DNA of 64,000 nucleotides from Rhodobacterales bacterium HTCC2255 (GTDB taxonomy: Bacteria; Pseudomonadota; Alphaproteobacteria; Rhodobacterales; Rhodobacteraceae): positions 1,448,066 to 1,512,065 of the forward strand of contig DS022282.1 in assembly GCA_000153745.1 (NCBI GenBank). Reading direction: 5' to 3'. The position numbers and the translations under genes are program-made. The notes under the pieces are model-generated. The model had not been told where the DNA came from, did not search any database, and saw only the letters and a program-made list of their open reading frames with translations. Shown here piece by piece: positions 1-9,882 of the stretch (position 1 is its first letter; each line of letters starts with the position of its first letter).

Positions 1-1952
1 ATTCAGAAGAATTATTAAGCGCACTAGATAGTTTGGAGAACTGGCCAGAAAAAGTGCGCACCATGCAGAAAAACTGGATTGGGAAATCACAGGGTTTGCA
101 GTTTGATTTTAAAACTTCCGATGCTCCTGTAGGTTTTGAAAAATTAGAAGTATATACAACGCGACCCGATACATTGTTTGGTGCATCTTTTGCAGCAATT
201 TCTTGCGATCACCCACTTGCAAAGGAATTAGAAAAAAATAACATTAAAGTAGCTAATTTTAATCTTGAATGTAGACAAATAGGAACAACCCAAGAAGCTT
301 TAGAAACTGCAGAAAAAAAAGGTTATAATACAGGTATAACTGTAACCCATCCTTTTAATGATGCATGGGAAATGCCGGTTTATATAGCAAACTTTATATT
401 GATGGGATATGGAACAGGCGCAATATTTGGATGTCCAGCACATGATCAGCGTGATTTAGATTTTGCAAGAAAATATGATTTAATTGTTACTCCAGTTGTA
501 TGTCCAACTGACCTAAATCCAGATACATTTGCAATAAAAGAGGAAGCATTTACTGGTGTTGGCAATTTGATTAATTCACGTTTTTTAGATGGCATGACTA
601 TTGAAGAGGGAAAAATTGAAGTAATTAAAAGAATTTCTGATATGGGAATGGGACAAGCAACTACAAATTATCGTTTGAGAGATTGGGGCGTTTCGCGACA
701 AAGATATTGGGGTTGCCCAATTCCTGTAATCCACTGTGATAAATGTGGTGTTGTTGCTGAAAAAAAAGAAAACCTACCAATAGTTCTCCCAAAAGATGTA
801 TCTTTTGATAGTCCTGGAAACCCTTTAGATAGGCATGAAGAGTGGCGTAATTGTAAATGTCCTTCATGTGGGTCAGCTGCCCTACGAGAAACTGATACTA
901 TGGATACATTTGTAGATTCATCATGGTATTATGCAAGATTTACGGCTCCAGAATCCACTACCCCTACTAGTGAAAAAGATGCAAATTACTGGATGAATGT
1001 TGACCAATACATTGGTGGCGTTGAGCATGCAATTTTACACCTATTATATTCAAGATTTTTTGCGCGCGCCATGAATGCCACCGGGCATTTACCAAAAAAG
1101 GCAATTGAGCCGTTCAATGCGTTATTTACACAAGGAATGGTTTGCCATGCGACATATCAAGATCCAGGTGGCAAATGGCTCAACCCAGACGATATTAAGC
1201 AGTCTGAAAATGGCGAATATATAACGCTTGATGGTCAAAAGGTGACAGTTGGTCAATCCATTAAAATGTCAAAATCTAAGAAGAATGTAGTCGATCCTGA
1301 TGATATTATTGATCAGTATGGAGCAGATACTGCGCGTTGGTTTGTTATGTCTGATAGTCCTCCAGAAAGAGACGTTGAGTGGACCGCATCAGGAGCAGAG
1401 GCAGCCTGGAAACACTTACAACGAGTTTGGCGATTAACTGTTGAAATAATAGAAGATCAAACAACGGACACTTCAAAAGACGTTGAATTAGATAAAGCAA
1501 GAAATATTGCTATCGATGCAGTAACAAATGGTGTTGAGGGATTTGCATTTAACAAATCAATTGCTGCCCTTTATCAATTTACCAATATAATTTCAAAATC
1601 ATCTGCAAGTAAAATTGCAAAAGTTAATGCCATGTTAACAATGGCTCAATTAATGCAACCGATGACACCGCATTTAGCTGAAGAAATATGGTCTACATTA
1701 GGTGGTGAAGGACTGGTAACGGGCGCTAAGTGGCCCACTTTAGATGCTTCGATGCTAATAAATGATACTCTTATTTTACCTATTCAGGTAAATGGTAAGC
1801 GAAGAGATGAAATTGAAGTTAATATTGACCTGGCTAAAGATGAGATTGAAAAAATAGTTCTTGAAAGACCATTAATTTTGCGCATTCTAGATGGAAATAC
1901 TCCAAAAAAGATCATTGTTGTGCCTGGAAAGATAGTGAATGTTGTTATTTAA
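1..1952 (+). CDS. leuS: leucyl-tRNA synthetase, 3' part (5' end outside window)
   Basis: Class I aminoacyl-tRNA synthetase that charges tRNA-Leu in the cytoplasm. The reading frame is open from base 3, so the gene enters from the left; the TTG at 33 is internal and not a start. Visible parts in order are the CP1 editing domain (TTRPDTLFG, where mischarged tRNA is hydrolysed), Cys-rich zinc motifs (CDKCG and CKCPSCG), the [13 protein letters not shown] segment, the KMSKS ATP-binding loop at about bases 1267-1281, and the anticodon-binding and C-terminal domains. The HIGH motif lies upstream of the window. The stop overlaps the next gene by 14 bases, so leuS, lptE and holA form one transcription unit, an order common in alphaproteobacteria. 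Confidence 0.97.
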   Translation, partial: SEELLSALDSLENWPEKVRTMQKNWIGKSQGLQFDFKTSDAPVGFEKLEVYTTRPDTLFGASFAAISCDHPLAKELEKNNIKVANFNLECRQIGTTQEALETAEKKGYNTGITVTHPFNDAWEMPVYIANFILMGYGTGAIFGCPAHDQRDLDFARKYDLIVTPVVCPTDLNPDTFAIKEEAFTGVGNLINSRFLDGMTIEEGKIEVIKRISDMGMGQATTNYRLRDWGVSRQRYWGCPIPVIHCDKCGVVAEKKENLPIVLPKDVSFDSPGNPLDRHEEWRNCKCPSCGSAALRETDTMDTFVDSSWYYARFTAPESTTPTSEKDANYWMNVDQYIGGVEHAILHLLYSRFFARAMNATGHLPKKAIEPFNALFTQGMVCHATYQDPGGKWLNPDDIKQSENGEYITLDGQKVTVGQSIKMSKSKKNVVDPDDIIDQYGADTARWFVMSDSPPERDVEWTASGAEAAWKHLQRVWRLTVEIIEDQTTDTSKDVELDKARNIAIDAVTNGVEGFAFNKSIAALYQFTNIISKSSASKIAKVNAMLTMAQLMQPMTPHLAEEIWSTLGGEGLVTGAKWPTLDASMLINDTLILPIQVNGKRRDEIEVNIDLAKDEIEKIVLERPLILRILDGNTPKKIIVVPGKIVNVVI

Positions 1953-2430
1953 TAGAAGGTGGCTTTTAATAGGAATTTTGCCCCTAATGTCATGTGGATT
2001 TGAACCTATTTATGGTACAAATAAACCAGCTGATCTTATCATGGGCAAAATTGATGTTGAGGTCTTTGATGGTAGAAATGCATTTGAATTTCGTGATCGA
2101 TTAATAGAGCGCTTGGGAGCATTAGACGGTACTCCTACTTATTTATTAAAATATACATCGAATATTAAATCTAAAAACCTGACTATATCAAAAGATAACG
2201 ATGTAACGCGCTACACATTGCAGGGCGAAACAAATTTTGATTTAGTTGATATGGCATCAAAAAAAGTAGTTTACACAAACACAATAGTCTCAAATACTGC
2301 TTACAGTGCGACGGCGGGCACTTACCCAACTGCTGTAGCGGAAAGAGATGCAAATATAAGGCTGTCACGAGATATGGCAGATAAGATTGTTACTCTTTTA
2401 TTAATAACTGCTAAGGATTGGTTGGAATGA
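1939..2430 (+). CDS. lptE: LptE-like LPS-assembly lipoprotein
   Basis: Predicted outer-membrane lipoprotein that plugs the LptD barrel and helps insert lipopolysaccharide into the outer leaflet. The 163-residue product starts with a short positively charged hydrophobic signal and a lipobox ending in Cys19 (LMSC), followed by GFEPIYG, the start typical of the alphaproteobacterial LptE family. It overlaps leuS by 14 bases, and its TGA overlaps the ATG of holA (ATGA). The position between leuS and holA is the classic place for this gene and is the main support for the call, since LptE sequences are poorly conserved. Confidence 0.88.
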   Translation: MLLFNRRWLLIGILPLMSCGFEPIYGTNKPADLIMGKIDVEVFDGRNAFEFRDRLIERLGALDGTPTYLLKYTSNIKSKNLTISKDNDVTRYTLQGETNFDLVDMASKKVVYTNTIVSNTAYSATAGTYPTAVAERDANIRLSRDMADKIVTLLLITAKDWLE

Positions 2431-3449
2431 AATTAGCTGGGGATAAGGCAAATAATTATTTTTCCAATCCTGATGCTAACCATACTTCAATTCTTATATA
2501 TGGTGCTGATAGCATGCGTGTTGCCTTACGAAGGCAAGAACTACTCAAATCACTCATTGGAGATAATGCTGAAGAAGAAATGCGATTAACCCGTGTTTCA
2601 GCATCTGACTTAAGAAAAGATCCTGCACTTTTATTAGATGGATTGAAAGCGAGTGGATTTTTCCCTGGTTTACGAGCTGTGTTTGTTGAGGACGCAACAG
2701 ATACAATTGCAGCAATTATTGATAAAGCAATGCAAGATTGGCAAAAAGGAGATGCATTTTTAGTTTTAACTGCAGGTCAATTAAACGCGCGATCTAAACT
2801 GCGAAAAACTATTGAAAATTATAATAATTCTGTTGCTATTGGCATTTATAATGACCCCCCAAATGAAAAAGAAATTATCTCTACCGCCTCGAAACATAAC
2901 CTTAATAATTTTGATAATGATGCAAAAAAAGAGTTAATTGCACTGGGAAGAAGTCTTGATCCAGGCGACTTTCAACAAACTTTGGAAAAATTAAGCCTCT
3001 ATAAATTTAAAGATGATACTGTAATAACATCTACTGATATACAATCATGCGCACCTGTTACAATTGATGCAGCGTTAGATGAGGCAATAAATATTATTGC
3101 TGATGCAAGATCTGATGAAGTGGGGCCCATTCTAAATCGACTTTTTGGGCAGGGTACGAATCCTACCACCTTATGTATTGCTGCAACGCGTCATTTTAGA
3201 AATTTATATTTAGCGGCTTCGCATTCATTAGGCCCAGACGTTGCTCTTTCAAGAGCAAGGCCGCCTGTTTTTGGTCATCGCAAAGACAGAATGGTTCGTC
3301 AGGCGCGAGGATGGGGCGGTATAAGGTTGGAAAAAGCCTTGGGTGTTTTAATAAATACAGATTTATCATTAAGATCATCATCAAAAGCACCTGCACAAGC
3401 TATACTTGAGCGGGCATTTATTAGAATATCTATGATGCGACCAAAATGA
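2427..3449 (+). CDS. holA: DNA polymerase III subunit delta
   Basis: Delta subunit of the clamp loader, which opens the beta clamp and loads it on primed DNA. About 340 residues, the usual length for HolA. The N-terminal AAA+-like part contains ILIYGADSMRVALRRQEL, followed by the three-domain layout and the C-terminal collar helices (AATRHFRNLYLA). I chose the ATG at 2427 over an in-frame TTG at 2418 because it forms an ATGA overlap with the lptE stop. It is translationally coupled to lptE. Confidence 0.93.
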   Translation: MKLAGDKANNYFSNPDANHTSILIYGADSMRVALRRQELLKSLIGDNAEEEMRLTRVSASDLRKDPALLLDGLKASGFFPGLRAVFVEDATDTIAAIIDKAMQDWQKGDAFLVLTAGQLNARSKLRKTIENYNNSVAIGIYNDPPNEKEIISTASKHNLNNFDNDAKKELIALGRSLDPGDFQQTLEKLSLYKFKDDTVITSTDIQSCAPVTIDAALDEAINIIADARSDEVGPILNRLFGQGTNPTTLCIAATRHFRNLYLAASHSLGPDVALSRARPPVFGHRKDRMVRQARGWGGIRLEKALGVLINTDLSLRSSSKAPAQAILERAFIRISMMRPK

Positions 3450-3459
3450 GGGAATTTTC

Positions 3460-4047
3460 ATGTATAAAGTAATTGGAAATACAAATACTCGTACGTTTCG
3501 AGTTTTGTGGGCAATGAATGAAATTGGATTAGAGTATAAACATTTGAAAGTCGGGGCTCAATCTGCTGAAGCACAATTAGCCAACGTATCAGGTAAAGTT
3601 CCAAGCTTAGAGGCAAATGGCGTAAATATTGCTGATTCAACTGCAATTATCACTTATTTGGCTGATAAATACAACCAATTAACATTTCCTGCTGGAACAA
3701 TTGAAAGAGCACAGCAAGATAGTTTTACGCAGTTTATTCTTGATGAGTTAGATTCGATTTTGTGGACAGCGGCAAGGCATAGTTTTGTTTTACCAAAAGA
3801 GATGCGCATAAGTGGGCTCAAAAATACTTTGCATTGGGAGTTTGCAATATCTTTGAAAGTTTTAGAATCTAGAATGGGTACTGGGCCAAATGTAATGGGT
3901 GAGAAATTTACAATTCCTGACATTATATTAACGCATATTGGAGGATGGGCTCGTGTTGCAAAGTTTGATATCCCAGATGGAAAATTACGAGATTATTTTC
4001 GGCAGCAAATTAAACGCCCTGCGTACATATCTGCTATAAATCTTTAA
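3460..4047 (+). CDS. glutathione S-transferase family protein
   Basis: Cytosolic GST-fold protein of 195 residues. The N-terminal thioredoxin-like domain has the GNTNTRTFRVLWAM start, a cis-proline segment (GKVPSLEANG) and the glutathione gamma-glutamyl-binding motif ADSTAI at about residues 55-60. The rest is the all-helical C-terminal domain. The substrate cannot be told from sequence. A GAGGG ribosome-binding site lies about 8 bases before the ATG. It follows holA by 10 bases and may share its transcript, and it converges with the flavoprotein gene downstream. Confidence 0.88.
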   Translation: MYKVIGNTNTRTFRVLWAMNEIGLEYKHLKVGAQSAEAQLANVSGKVPSLEANGVNIADSTAIITYLADKYNQLTFPAGTIERAQQDSFTQFILDELDSILWTAARHSFVLPKEMRISGLKNTLHWEFAISLKVLESRMGTGPNVMGEKFTIPDIILTHIGGWARVAKFDIPDGKLRDYFRQQIKRPAYISAINL

Positions 4048-4058
4048 TGATATTATAC

Positions 4059-5237
4059 TTATTTTAAGCTTTTAATGTAATTTACCGCACCAAGTCCCGC
4101 CCACTTTCCTGTAGCAAGGCATGCTGTTATTAGGTAACCACCTGTTGGGGCTTCCCAATCCAACATTTCACCTGCACAAAAAACACTAGGTTTTGCTTTT
4201 AGCATTAAATTATCATTTAGAGCACTTTTTGACACTCCGCCTGCAGTAGATATTGCTTCATTAATTGGTTGAGGTCCTTCATGTGGAATTAGAAGACTTT
4301 TTGCTGAATGAGATATATCTTGTGTGGAAATATGTTGCGAAAATTCGTTAAAAAATGCTGTTTTTTCGTCGTTTAGACGTAATACTTTGCGATTAAATGT
4401 ACTTCTTGATACTTTAGGCGATAAATGTTTATGCCTTTTATTTAGTGTCTCTATTTCTGTATCTGGAAGCAGGTCTATTATTAAATTATTGCCATCGCGC
4501 ATGAATTTACTTGCTGCATAAATACCACTCCCTTCAATACCTTTTTTTGAAATTACAAACTCGCCAATAGTTGAAAACTTCCCTGACGTTATACGAACTG
4601 ACTTTATAGGACTCCCAAAAAAAGGCTTCATGTATTTAGACCACTGAATTTTAAAGCCCATGTTAGATGGTTGAAAATTAGTAACATTCACATAATTTTT
4701 TTTTAGTATATCAGCCCATAAACCATCTGAACCAAGATGTGACCAACTTGCACCTCCCATAGCTAAAACGGTAGTATGTGATTTAATAAATTTTTTACCT
4801 GAAATGGTTTCAAAGGCTGCCACATCATCTTGCCAACCCACCCACTTCCAGTTTCGATAAAATGTCACACCTTTGTTAGATAACCGTATGAGCCAAGATC
4901 TCAACAAGGGTGATGCTTTCATGCTTTTAGGAAATACTCGTCCCGAGGAACCTGTGAAAATTTCTTGATCCAAGTCTTGAGCCCACTTCATAACGGCCTC
5001 ATTATCAAAATTATTAATGATTGGGGCTAACCATTTCTTCGCATTAAAATAGTGATTTAGAAATTCAGATTTGGCCTCGTCTTTTGTAATGTTTAAGCCG
5101 GACTTTCCAGCCATTAAAAACTTCCGCCCATATGTAGGTTTTGCATCAATAATAACTACTGATAAACCGTTATCTGCGGCTGTTTCAGCGGCCATCAAGC
5201 CTGCTGGACCTCCACCAATTATACAAACATCAAACAT
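4059..5237 (-). CDS. BaiN/HI0933-like FAD-dependent oxidoreductase
   Basis: Flavoprotein of 392 residues with an N-terminal dinucleotide-binding motif (GGGPAGLMAAETAA), the AGKSGLNIT segment typical of the HI0933/BaiN family, and a C-terminal FAD-closing motif (GEMLDWEAPTGGYLI). The conserved length and motifs fit the PP_4765-type branch of the family. Its substrate is unknown; I see no basis for a specific reaction. It is the last gene of the minus-strand block that begins with ilvE, and lies 34 bases after rppH. Confidence 0.86.
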   Translation of the reverse strand: MFDVCIIGGGPAGLMAAETAADNGLSVVIIDAKPTYGRKFLMAGKSGLNITKDEAKSEFLNHYFNAKKWLAPIINNFDNEAVMKWAQDLDQEIFTGSSGRVFPKSMKASPLLRSWLIRLSNKGVTFYRNWKWVGWQDDVAAFETISGKKFIKSHTTVLAMGGASWSHLGSDGLWADILKKNYVNVTNFQPSNMGFKIQWSKYMKPFFGSPIKSVRITSGKFSTIGEFVISKKGIEGSGIYAASKFMRDGNNLIIDLLPDTEIETLNKRHKHLSPKVSRSTFNRKVLRLNDEKTAFFNEFSQHISTQDISHSAKSLLIPHEGPQPINEAISTAGGVSKSALNDNLMLKAKPSVFCAGEMLDWEAPTGGYLITACLATGKWAGLGAVNYIKSLK

Positions 5238-5271
5238 TTAATATATACTCAAATTTTAATTTTGATTAAGA

Positions 5272-5763
5272 TCAGGAGTTATCTAATTGTGCTTTAAATT
5301 CACGTATTACTGTTTCATATGTATTGCGTTTAAATGGAACAATTTTATCTAATAGTTCTTCTGATTGAAGCCAACACCACCTAGAAAATTCAGGTATTTC
5401 AGTTTGTATGTTTACCATGCTGTCATCACCAACAAACTGCATTAAAAACCAACGTTGTTTTTGACCGCGATATTTACCATTCCATAATTTTTTCACTAAG
5501 TAATGTGGTAATTCATAAGGTATCCAATCTTGTGTTTCTGCAATGACTTCCACCGCACTTGGTGGGATCCCCGTCTCTTCCTCAAGTTCGCGTAGTGCCG
5601 CGGCTTTTGGATCTTCATTTTGCTCTACGCCACCTTGTGGCATTTGCCATGCGTCTTGAGCACTATCCAATCGTTGGCCAGCAAATATTCCTCCTTGGGC
5701 GTTACACAACATAATGCCAACACATGGCCTATATGGTAATTTTAAAATTTCATCTTCTGTCAT
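5272..5763 (-). CDS. rppH: RNA pyrophosphohydrolase (Nudix)
   Basis: Removes pyrophosphate from the 5' end of triphosphorylated mRNA, which triggers decay by RNase E. The 163-residue protein has a full Nudix box at residues 44-66 (G-x5-E-x7-RELEEETGI) and the RppH-type surroundings PYRPCVGIML near the N-terminus and QKQRWFLMQF. It begins 2 bases after the stop of the S41 protease gene, so the two are co-transcribed, as is usual in Rhodobacterales. Confidence 0.94.
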   Translation of the reverse strand: MTEDEILKLPYRPCVGIMLCNAQGGIFAGQRLDSAQDAWQMPQGGVEQNEDPKAAALRELEEETGIPPSAVEVIAETQDWIPYELPHYLVKKLWNGKYRGQKQRWFLMQFVGDDSMVNIQTEIPEFSRWCWLQSEELLDKIVPFKRNTYETVIREFKAQLDNS

Positions 5764-5765
5764 AT

Positions 5766-7094
5766 TTAATTTTGCGACAAAGTCGCAAGACCTTTCAATA
5801 CATCTAATGCATAAGATAATTGATAGTCATCATTTCGCATTTTTGCTGTTTCTTCTTGTTGTTTTCTCTCATTTTCCAAGAAGTTTCGTTCATCTTCTGT
5901 TAAACTGTCGTTAGATAAAGAATTTTCTAAATCCGCTTCAAATCTTTGAAGATTTTGATCTTTTTCCGGATCTTCATCAGACCTCACACGCTGCTTAACT
6001 AGTATATCTGGTGATACTCCAAGTGATTGGATTGACCTTCCAGAAGGTGTGTAATATCTCGCAGTGGTTAATCTCATTGCTGCACCATCTGAAGATAAAG
6101 GGATTATTGTTTGGACAGATCCCTTTCCAAAAGATTTTGTACCAACAATTATTGCTCTATGGTGATCTTGAAGAGCACCTGCAACAATTTCTGACGCTGA
6201 GGCAGATCCACCATTAATTAATACTACAACAGGTTTACCATTTGTTAGATCACCCGGCGTTGCATTATAACGCTCTGCATCCCCCGCAGCTCTACCACGT
6301 GTAGAAACTATCTCACCACTTTCTAAGAATGCATCAGACACTCGGATTGCTTGATTGAGAAGGCCGCCAGGATTATTTCTTAAATCTACAACAACCCCGT
6401 TTACATTTTCAAGTCCACCAGCAGCCTTAATTTCTTTTTCTAAACTGTCTTTTAGATTTGGGTAGGTTTTACTCGTGAATGAGGATACCCGTAATACGAT
6501 TGTTTTTCCTTCAGTACGCGCCTTAACTGCCTTAATTTCTATGGTATCTCTAATGATGCTCACATCAAAAGGTTCATCGACACTCTCACGAACAACTGTA
6601 ATTATAATTTCTGAGCCAACTGGCCCTCGCATTTTATCTACAGCCTCATCTAATGTTTTTCCTAAGGTGCTTTCTCCATCAACCTTTGTAATGAAATCAC
6701 CGGCTTCTATTCCCGCATTAGCGGCTGGCGTATCATCAATGGGTGAAACAACTTTTATAAAGCCATTTTCTTGAGTTACTTCAATTCCTAAACCACCAAA
6801 CTCACCACGTGTTTGAACTTGCATGGTGGAAAAATCTTCAGGAGCCATATAACTTGAATGTGGATCAAGAGATGAAAGCATGCCACTAATTGCACTTTCG
6901 ATTAACTTTTCTTCATCAATTTCTTCGACATATGAAGAACGTATGCGCTCAAAGATGTCACCAAATAAATCTAAGTTTTCATAAGTAGATTTTACACGTT
7001 TAGTTTCTTGAGCTATTAAAGGTTCAGTAAATTGAGTTGTAATTAAAGCTCCAGAAATTACTCCTGCTAAAGCTACTAAGATAAATCTGTTCAT
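5766..7094 (-). CDS. ctpA: S41 family C-terminal processing peptidase
   Basis: Periplasmic serine protease that trims or degrades proteins from their C-terminus and is linked to cell-wall hydrolase turnover. 442 residues: an N-terminal signal or anchor helix (about 3-22), a PDZ domain (about 90-170), and the S41 catalytic domain with GGSASASE (nucleophile Ser299) and GTKSFGKGS (general base Lys324), 25 residues apart as in Prc/CtpA. The C-terminal tail is charged and probably coiled. A 191-base gap separates it from gpmI where relatives often carry an EnvC-type gene. Confidence 0.94.
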   Translation of the reverse strand: MNRFILVALAGVISGALITTQFTEPLIAQETKRVKSTYENLDLFGDIFERIRSSYVEEIDEEKLIESAISGMLSSLDPHSSYMAPEDFSTMQVQTRGEFGGLGIEVTQENGFIKVVSPIDDTPAANAGIEAGDFITKVDGESTLGKTLDEAVDKMRGPVGSEIIITVVRESVDEPFDVSIIRDTIEIKAVKARTEGKTIVLRVSSFTSKTYPNLKDSLEKEIKAAGGLENVNGVVVDLRNNPGGLLNQAIRVSDAFLESGEIVSTRGRAAGDAERYNATPGDLTNGKPVVVLINGGSASASEIVAGALQDHHRAIIVGTKSFGKGSVQTIIPLSSDGAAMRLTTARYYTPSGRSIQSLGVSPDILVKQRVRSDEDPEKDQNLQRFEADLENSLSNDSLTEDERNFLENERKQQEETAKMRNDDYQLSYALDVLKGLATLSQN

Positions 7095-7285
7095 GTTTAT
7101 TCTAACCTTTTTTCCAGTAAACTAATTGGTGAATTTATTTAGTTACTTTCATTTAAATCTTTTAATTTTGATAATTAAAAAAATTGTTTGTTTAGTTTCT
7201 ATCAATTAAATACAAAGTTCCAGTTGTTTGTGTAATTTAAGAGATTTCTTGCTTAATTCATTCACATAGAATTTATTTAGTGCGA

Positions 7286-8830
7286 TTAAGAAATTAGTGA
7301 ACGCCCTGTCATTTCTGTTGGTTGATTTAGACCCATTAATTCTAGAAGAGTAGGTGCAATATCTGCTAATTTCCCACCTTCACGAATTTGAATGTTTTTT
7401 GATTTACCCACTAATATTACTGGTACTGGATTTATAGTATGAGCTGTATGAGGATTTCCTGTTTCTACATTCATCATTGTTTCACAGTTCCCATGATCGG
7501 CACATATAATCATCGACCCATCAATTTCATGTATTGCCTGGGTAATCTCAATCAGTGCACTATCAACTGACTCGCAAGCTTTTATAGCGGCTTGTAAATC
7601 GCCTGTATGGCCTACCATATCTGGATTTGCATAGTTTGCTATTATTAGGTCATATTCGTTAGTATTTATTGCATTCACTAAGTTCTGAGTAACTTCTTGA
7701 GAGGACATTTCTGGCTTTTGGTCGTATGTAGCAACGCTAGGACTTGGGGCGAGGTACCGCACTTCAAGATTTGCGGGTGCTTCAATGCCCCCATTCATAA
7801 AAAACGTTACGTGTGGGTATTTTTCTGTTTCTGCAATTCGAAATTGTTTCAACCCATGAGCAGAAACCCATTCTCCGAGTGTATTAACTATTTTTTCATT
7901 CGGAAAAATACAATCCATATATGTATTATGTTGCTCGGAATATTCTGCAAAGCCAGATAAAATTGATAGTTGTGGCCTTATTCCAAGATCAAATTTTTTA
8001 AACGACGGGTCACCAATCGCAGCCATTATTTCTCGCGCCCTATCTGCGCGATAATTCATGCACAGCAATCCATCGCCATTTTTGATCCCTTGAAATCCAT
8101 CTATTACAGAAGAAGGAATAAACTCATCAGTCAAACCATTTTCATATGCAGTTAAAATAGCATCATTTGCATCTTTATAATGAGTTCCTATGCCGTGAAC
8201 TATTGCATTATACCCCTCAGCAACACGTTCCCATCTATTGTCTCGATCAAGAGAATAATATCGCCCTGTTAAACTACCAATAGTGGTATTTACACCAATT
8301 GAAGCGTTTAAATGATTTAGATAAGTTTGAATGGATTTTGGAGCCACATCTCGTCCATCCCCAAAAAGATGCAAAATTATTTTTAATCCCAAACTTTCTA
8401 ATATTTTTGCGGTTTTAATCATATGATCAACATGACTATGAACTCCACCATCAGACAGAATCCCACATAAATGAGCTGTACCTTTTGCGGCTTTGATTGC
8501 ATCCGCAAATCTAATAATTCCAGGAAGAGTCGAAAATGTATTGTTTTCAATGCTTCGTTCAATTTTTCTTAAATCCATATCGACTATCCGGCCTGCACCT
8601 ATATTCATATGCCCAACTTCAGAATTGCCCATTTGCCCTTCAGGCAAACCTACTTCAGGACCAAATGTGGTTAGTGTAGCGCTTGGATAATTTTCATTTA
8701 AATTATCAAAACAAGGTGTATTAGCCAATGAAACGGCATTTCCTCTCGTATCTTTAGAGGTTCCCCACCCATCAAGAATACATAGTACTACTGGTTTTTT
8801 TTGAGGCATATTTAAATCCAATTTGGTCAT
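7286..8830 (-). CDS. gpmI: 2,3-bisphosphoglycerate-independent phosphoglycerate mutase
   Basis: Interconverts 3- and 2-phosphoglycerate in glycolysis and gluconeogenesis using two metal ions, usually Mn2+. 514 residues, the normal family length. The N-terminal metal site includes Asp20 (CILDGWG), and the phosphoserine nucleophile is Ser70 in QMGNSEVGHMNIGAGR. Further metal-site motifs are HSHVDHM, FGDGRDVAP, NPDMVGHTG and ICADHGNCE. It lies in the rsfS-rlmH-gpmI-ctpA-rppH series. Confidence 0.96.
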   Translation of the reverse strand: MTKLDLNMPQKKPVVLCILDGWGTSKDTRGNAVSLANTPCFDNLNENYPSATLTTFGPEVGLPEGQMGNSEVGHMNIGAGRIVDMDLRKIERSIENNTFSTLPGIIRFADAIKAAKGTAHLCGILSDGGVHSHVDHMIKTAKILESLGLKIILHLFGDGRDVAPKSIQTYLNHLNASIGVNTTIGSLTGRYYSLDRDNRWERVAEGYNAIVHGIGTHYKDANDAILTAYENGLTDEFIPSSVIDGFQGIKNGDGLLCMNYRADRAREIMAAIGDPSFKKFDLGIRPQLSILSGFAEYSEQHNTYMDCIFPNEKIVNTLGEWVSAHGLKQFRIAETEKYPHVTFFMNGGIEAPANLEVRYLAPSPSVATYDQKPEMSSQEVTQNLVNAINTNEYDLIIANYANPDMVGHTGDLQAAIKACESVDSALIEITQAIHEIDGSMIICADHGNCETMMNVETGNPHTAHTINPVPVILVGKSKNIQIREGGKLADIAPTLLELMGLNQPTEMTGRSLIS

Positions 8831-8904
8831 ATACTCTTAATACTAAGATCACCACAGAGGTTCAACTCAAAGAAAATTTTTATTATAAATAATTTGATTT
8901 GCGA

Positions 8905-9375
8905 TTAGCTTCTATGATACGGGCTGCCTGCTAAGATAGAAGCTGCGCGATAAAGCTGCTCAGAAATCATGACGCGGACTAACGCATGCGGCCAAACCAT
9001 TTTTCCAAATGATATTTTATAGTCTGCTTGTTCGCGTAGTTTTGGATCGATCCCATCTGCACCACCAACAAGTATAGCTAAATCAGATGTGCTGTTGTTA
9101 GCATAAGAACTAATTTTTGTTGCGAAATTAGGACTACTTATAACATCACCACGTTCGTCTAAAATAATAACTTTAGCACCTTTGGGAATTACGCGTTGAA
9201 GAAGGATGGCTTCATTTGGCATGCCACCATTTCTCTTATCTTCAACTTCATTAACAAAAACTGGGCCTAGTCCATGGGCGCGGCCAATTTTTTCAAAACG
9301 ATGTAGATAGTCATCAATGAGTTCTTTTTCTGGTCCATTACGTAACTTTCCAACAACACAAAGATGAATTTTCAT
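8905..9375 (-). CDS. rlmH: 23S rRNA pseudouridine1915 N3-methyltransferase
   Basis: SPOUT-class methyltransferase that methylates pseudouridine 1915 in helix 69 of 23S rRNA after subunit joining. 156 residues, the normal length. The knotted SAM-binding C-terminal half is clear: ILVGGADGI, then the conserved tail with LYRAASILAGSPYHR. The start overlaps the stop of rsfS by one base, and the rsfS-rlmH pair is widely conserved. Confidence 0.96.
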   Translation of the reverse strand: MKIHLCVVGKLRNGPEKELIDDYLHRFEKIGRAHGLGPVFVNEVEDKRNGGMPNEAILLQRVIPKGAKVIILDERGDVISSPNFATKISSYANNSTSDLAILVGGADGIDPKLREQADYKISFGKMVWPHALVRVMISEQLYRAASILAGSPYHRS

Positions 9376-9842
9376 TATTTTTTTTCAGGTTCTGTTGAAT
9401 CTGTTAACCACATTTTCTCTAATTGATAAAATTCGCGTACTTCTGGTCTGAAAACATGAACAATAACATCGCCAGCATCAAGTAAAACCCAGTCCCCAGC
9501 ACCTTTGCCTTCGATTTTAGATATATATCCTGTTGTATCTTTAATGCGTGAGTGTAATTTTTCAGTAATTGCTGCAACTTGTCTGGTCGAGCGTCCAGAG
9601 GCTACGACCATATGATCAGCAATTGATGATTTGCCCTTTAAATCTATCGTTACGATATCTTCAGCTTTATCATCTTGAAGTGAGTTTAATACTAAATCCA
9701 GCAAGCTCATGCTTGGGATATTTATAGCGTTGGCAGTGTCGTCTGCATCAACAGTTCTAGTCAGAACCGTATCCTCCAAATAAGGCACCGAACCTTGGTG
9801 CAAAGGTGAACGTTCATTAGCACCACTTTTAGAAACAGGCAA
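9375..9842 (-). CDS. rsfS: ribosomal silencing factor RsfS (start uncertain)
   Basis: Binds ribosomal protein uL14 and blocks subunit joining when nutrients are scarce. The conserved core runs from about LLDLVLNSLQDDKAEDI through DHMVVASGRS to GDVIVHVFRPEVREFYQLE. The longest frame (155 residues) starts at a TTG at 9842, but that codon sits inside a 10-bp inverted repeat (9819-9850) and has no good ribosome-binding site. An ATG at 9710 (residue 45 of the long form) gives a protein of about 111 residues, nearer the family norm. A GGAGGA at 9772-9777 suggests a third possibility, between the two. Lies downstream of ilvE on the same strand. Confidence 0.88.
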   Translation of the reverse strand: MPVSKSGANERSPLHQGSVPYLEDTVLTRTVDADDTANAINIPSMSLLDLVLNSLQDDKAEDIVTIDLKGKSSIADHMVVASGRSTRQVAAITEKLHSRIKDTTGYISKIEGKGAGDWVLLDAGDVIVHVFRPEVREFYQLEKMWLTDSTEPEKK

Positions 9843-9850
9843 GTGGTGCT
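9819..9850 (-). promoter_or_regulatory. perfect 10-bp inverted repeat between ilvE and rsfS
   Basis: AGCACCACTT (9819-9828) and AAGTGGTGCT (9841-9850) can form a 10-bp stem with a 12-base loop. It has no T-tract on either strand, so it is not an obvious intrinsic terminator. A second, shorter repeat (GCACC 9785-9789 with GGTGC 9797-9801) follows. It may be a processing or attenuation element of the ilvE-rsfS transcript. Confidence 0.5.
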
Positions 9851-9882
9851 CAAATTACAAATCTGTTTGTTTCTTTATATTT

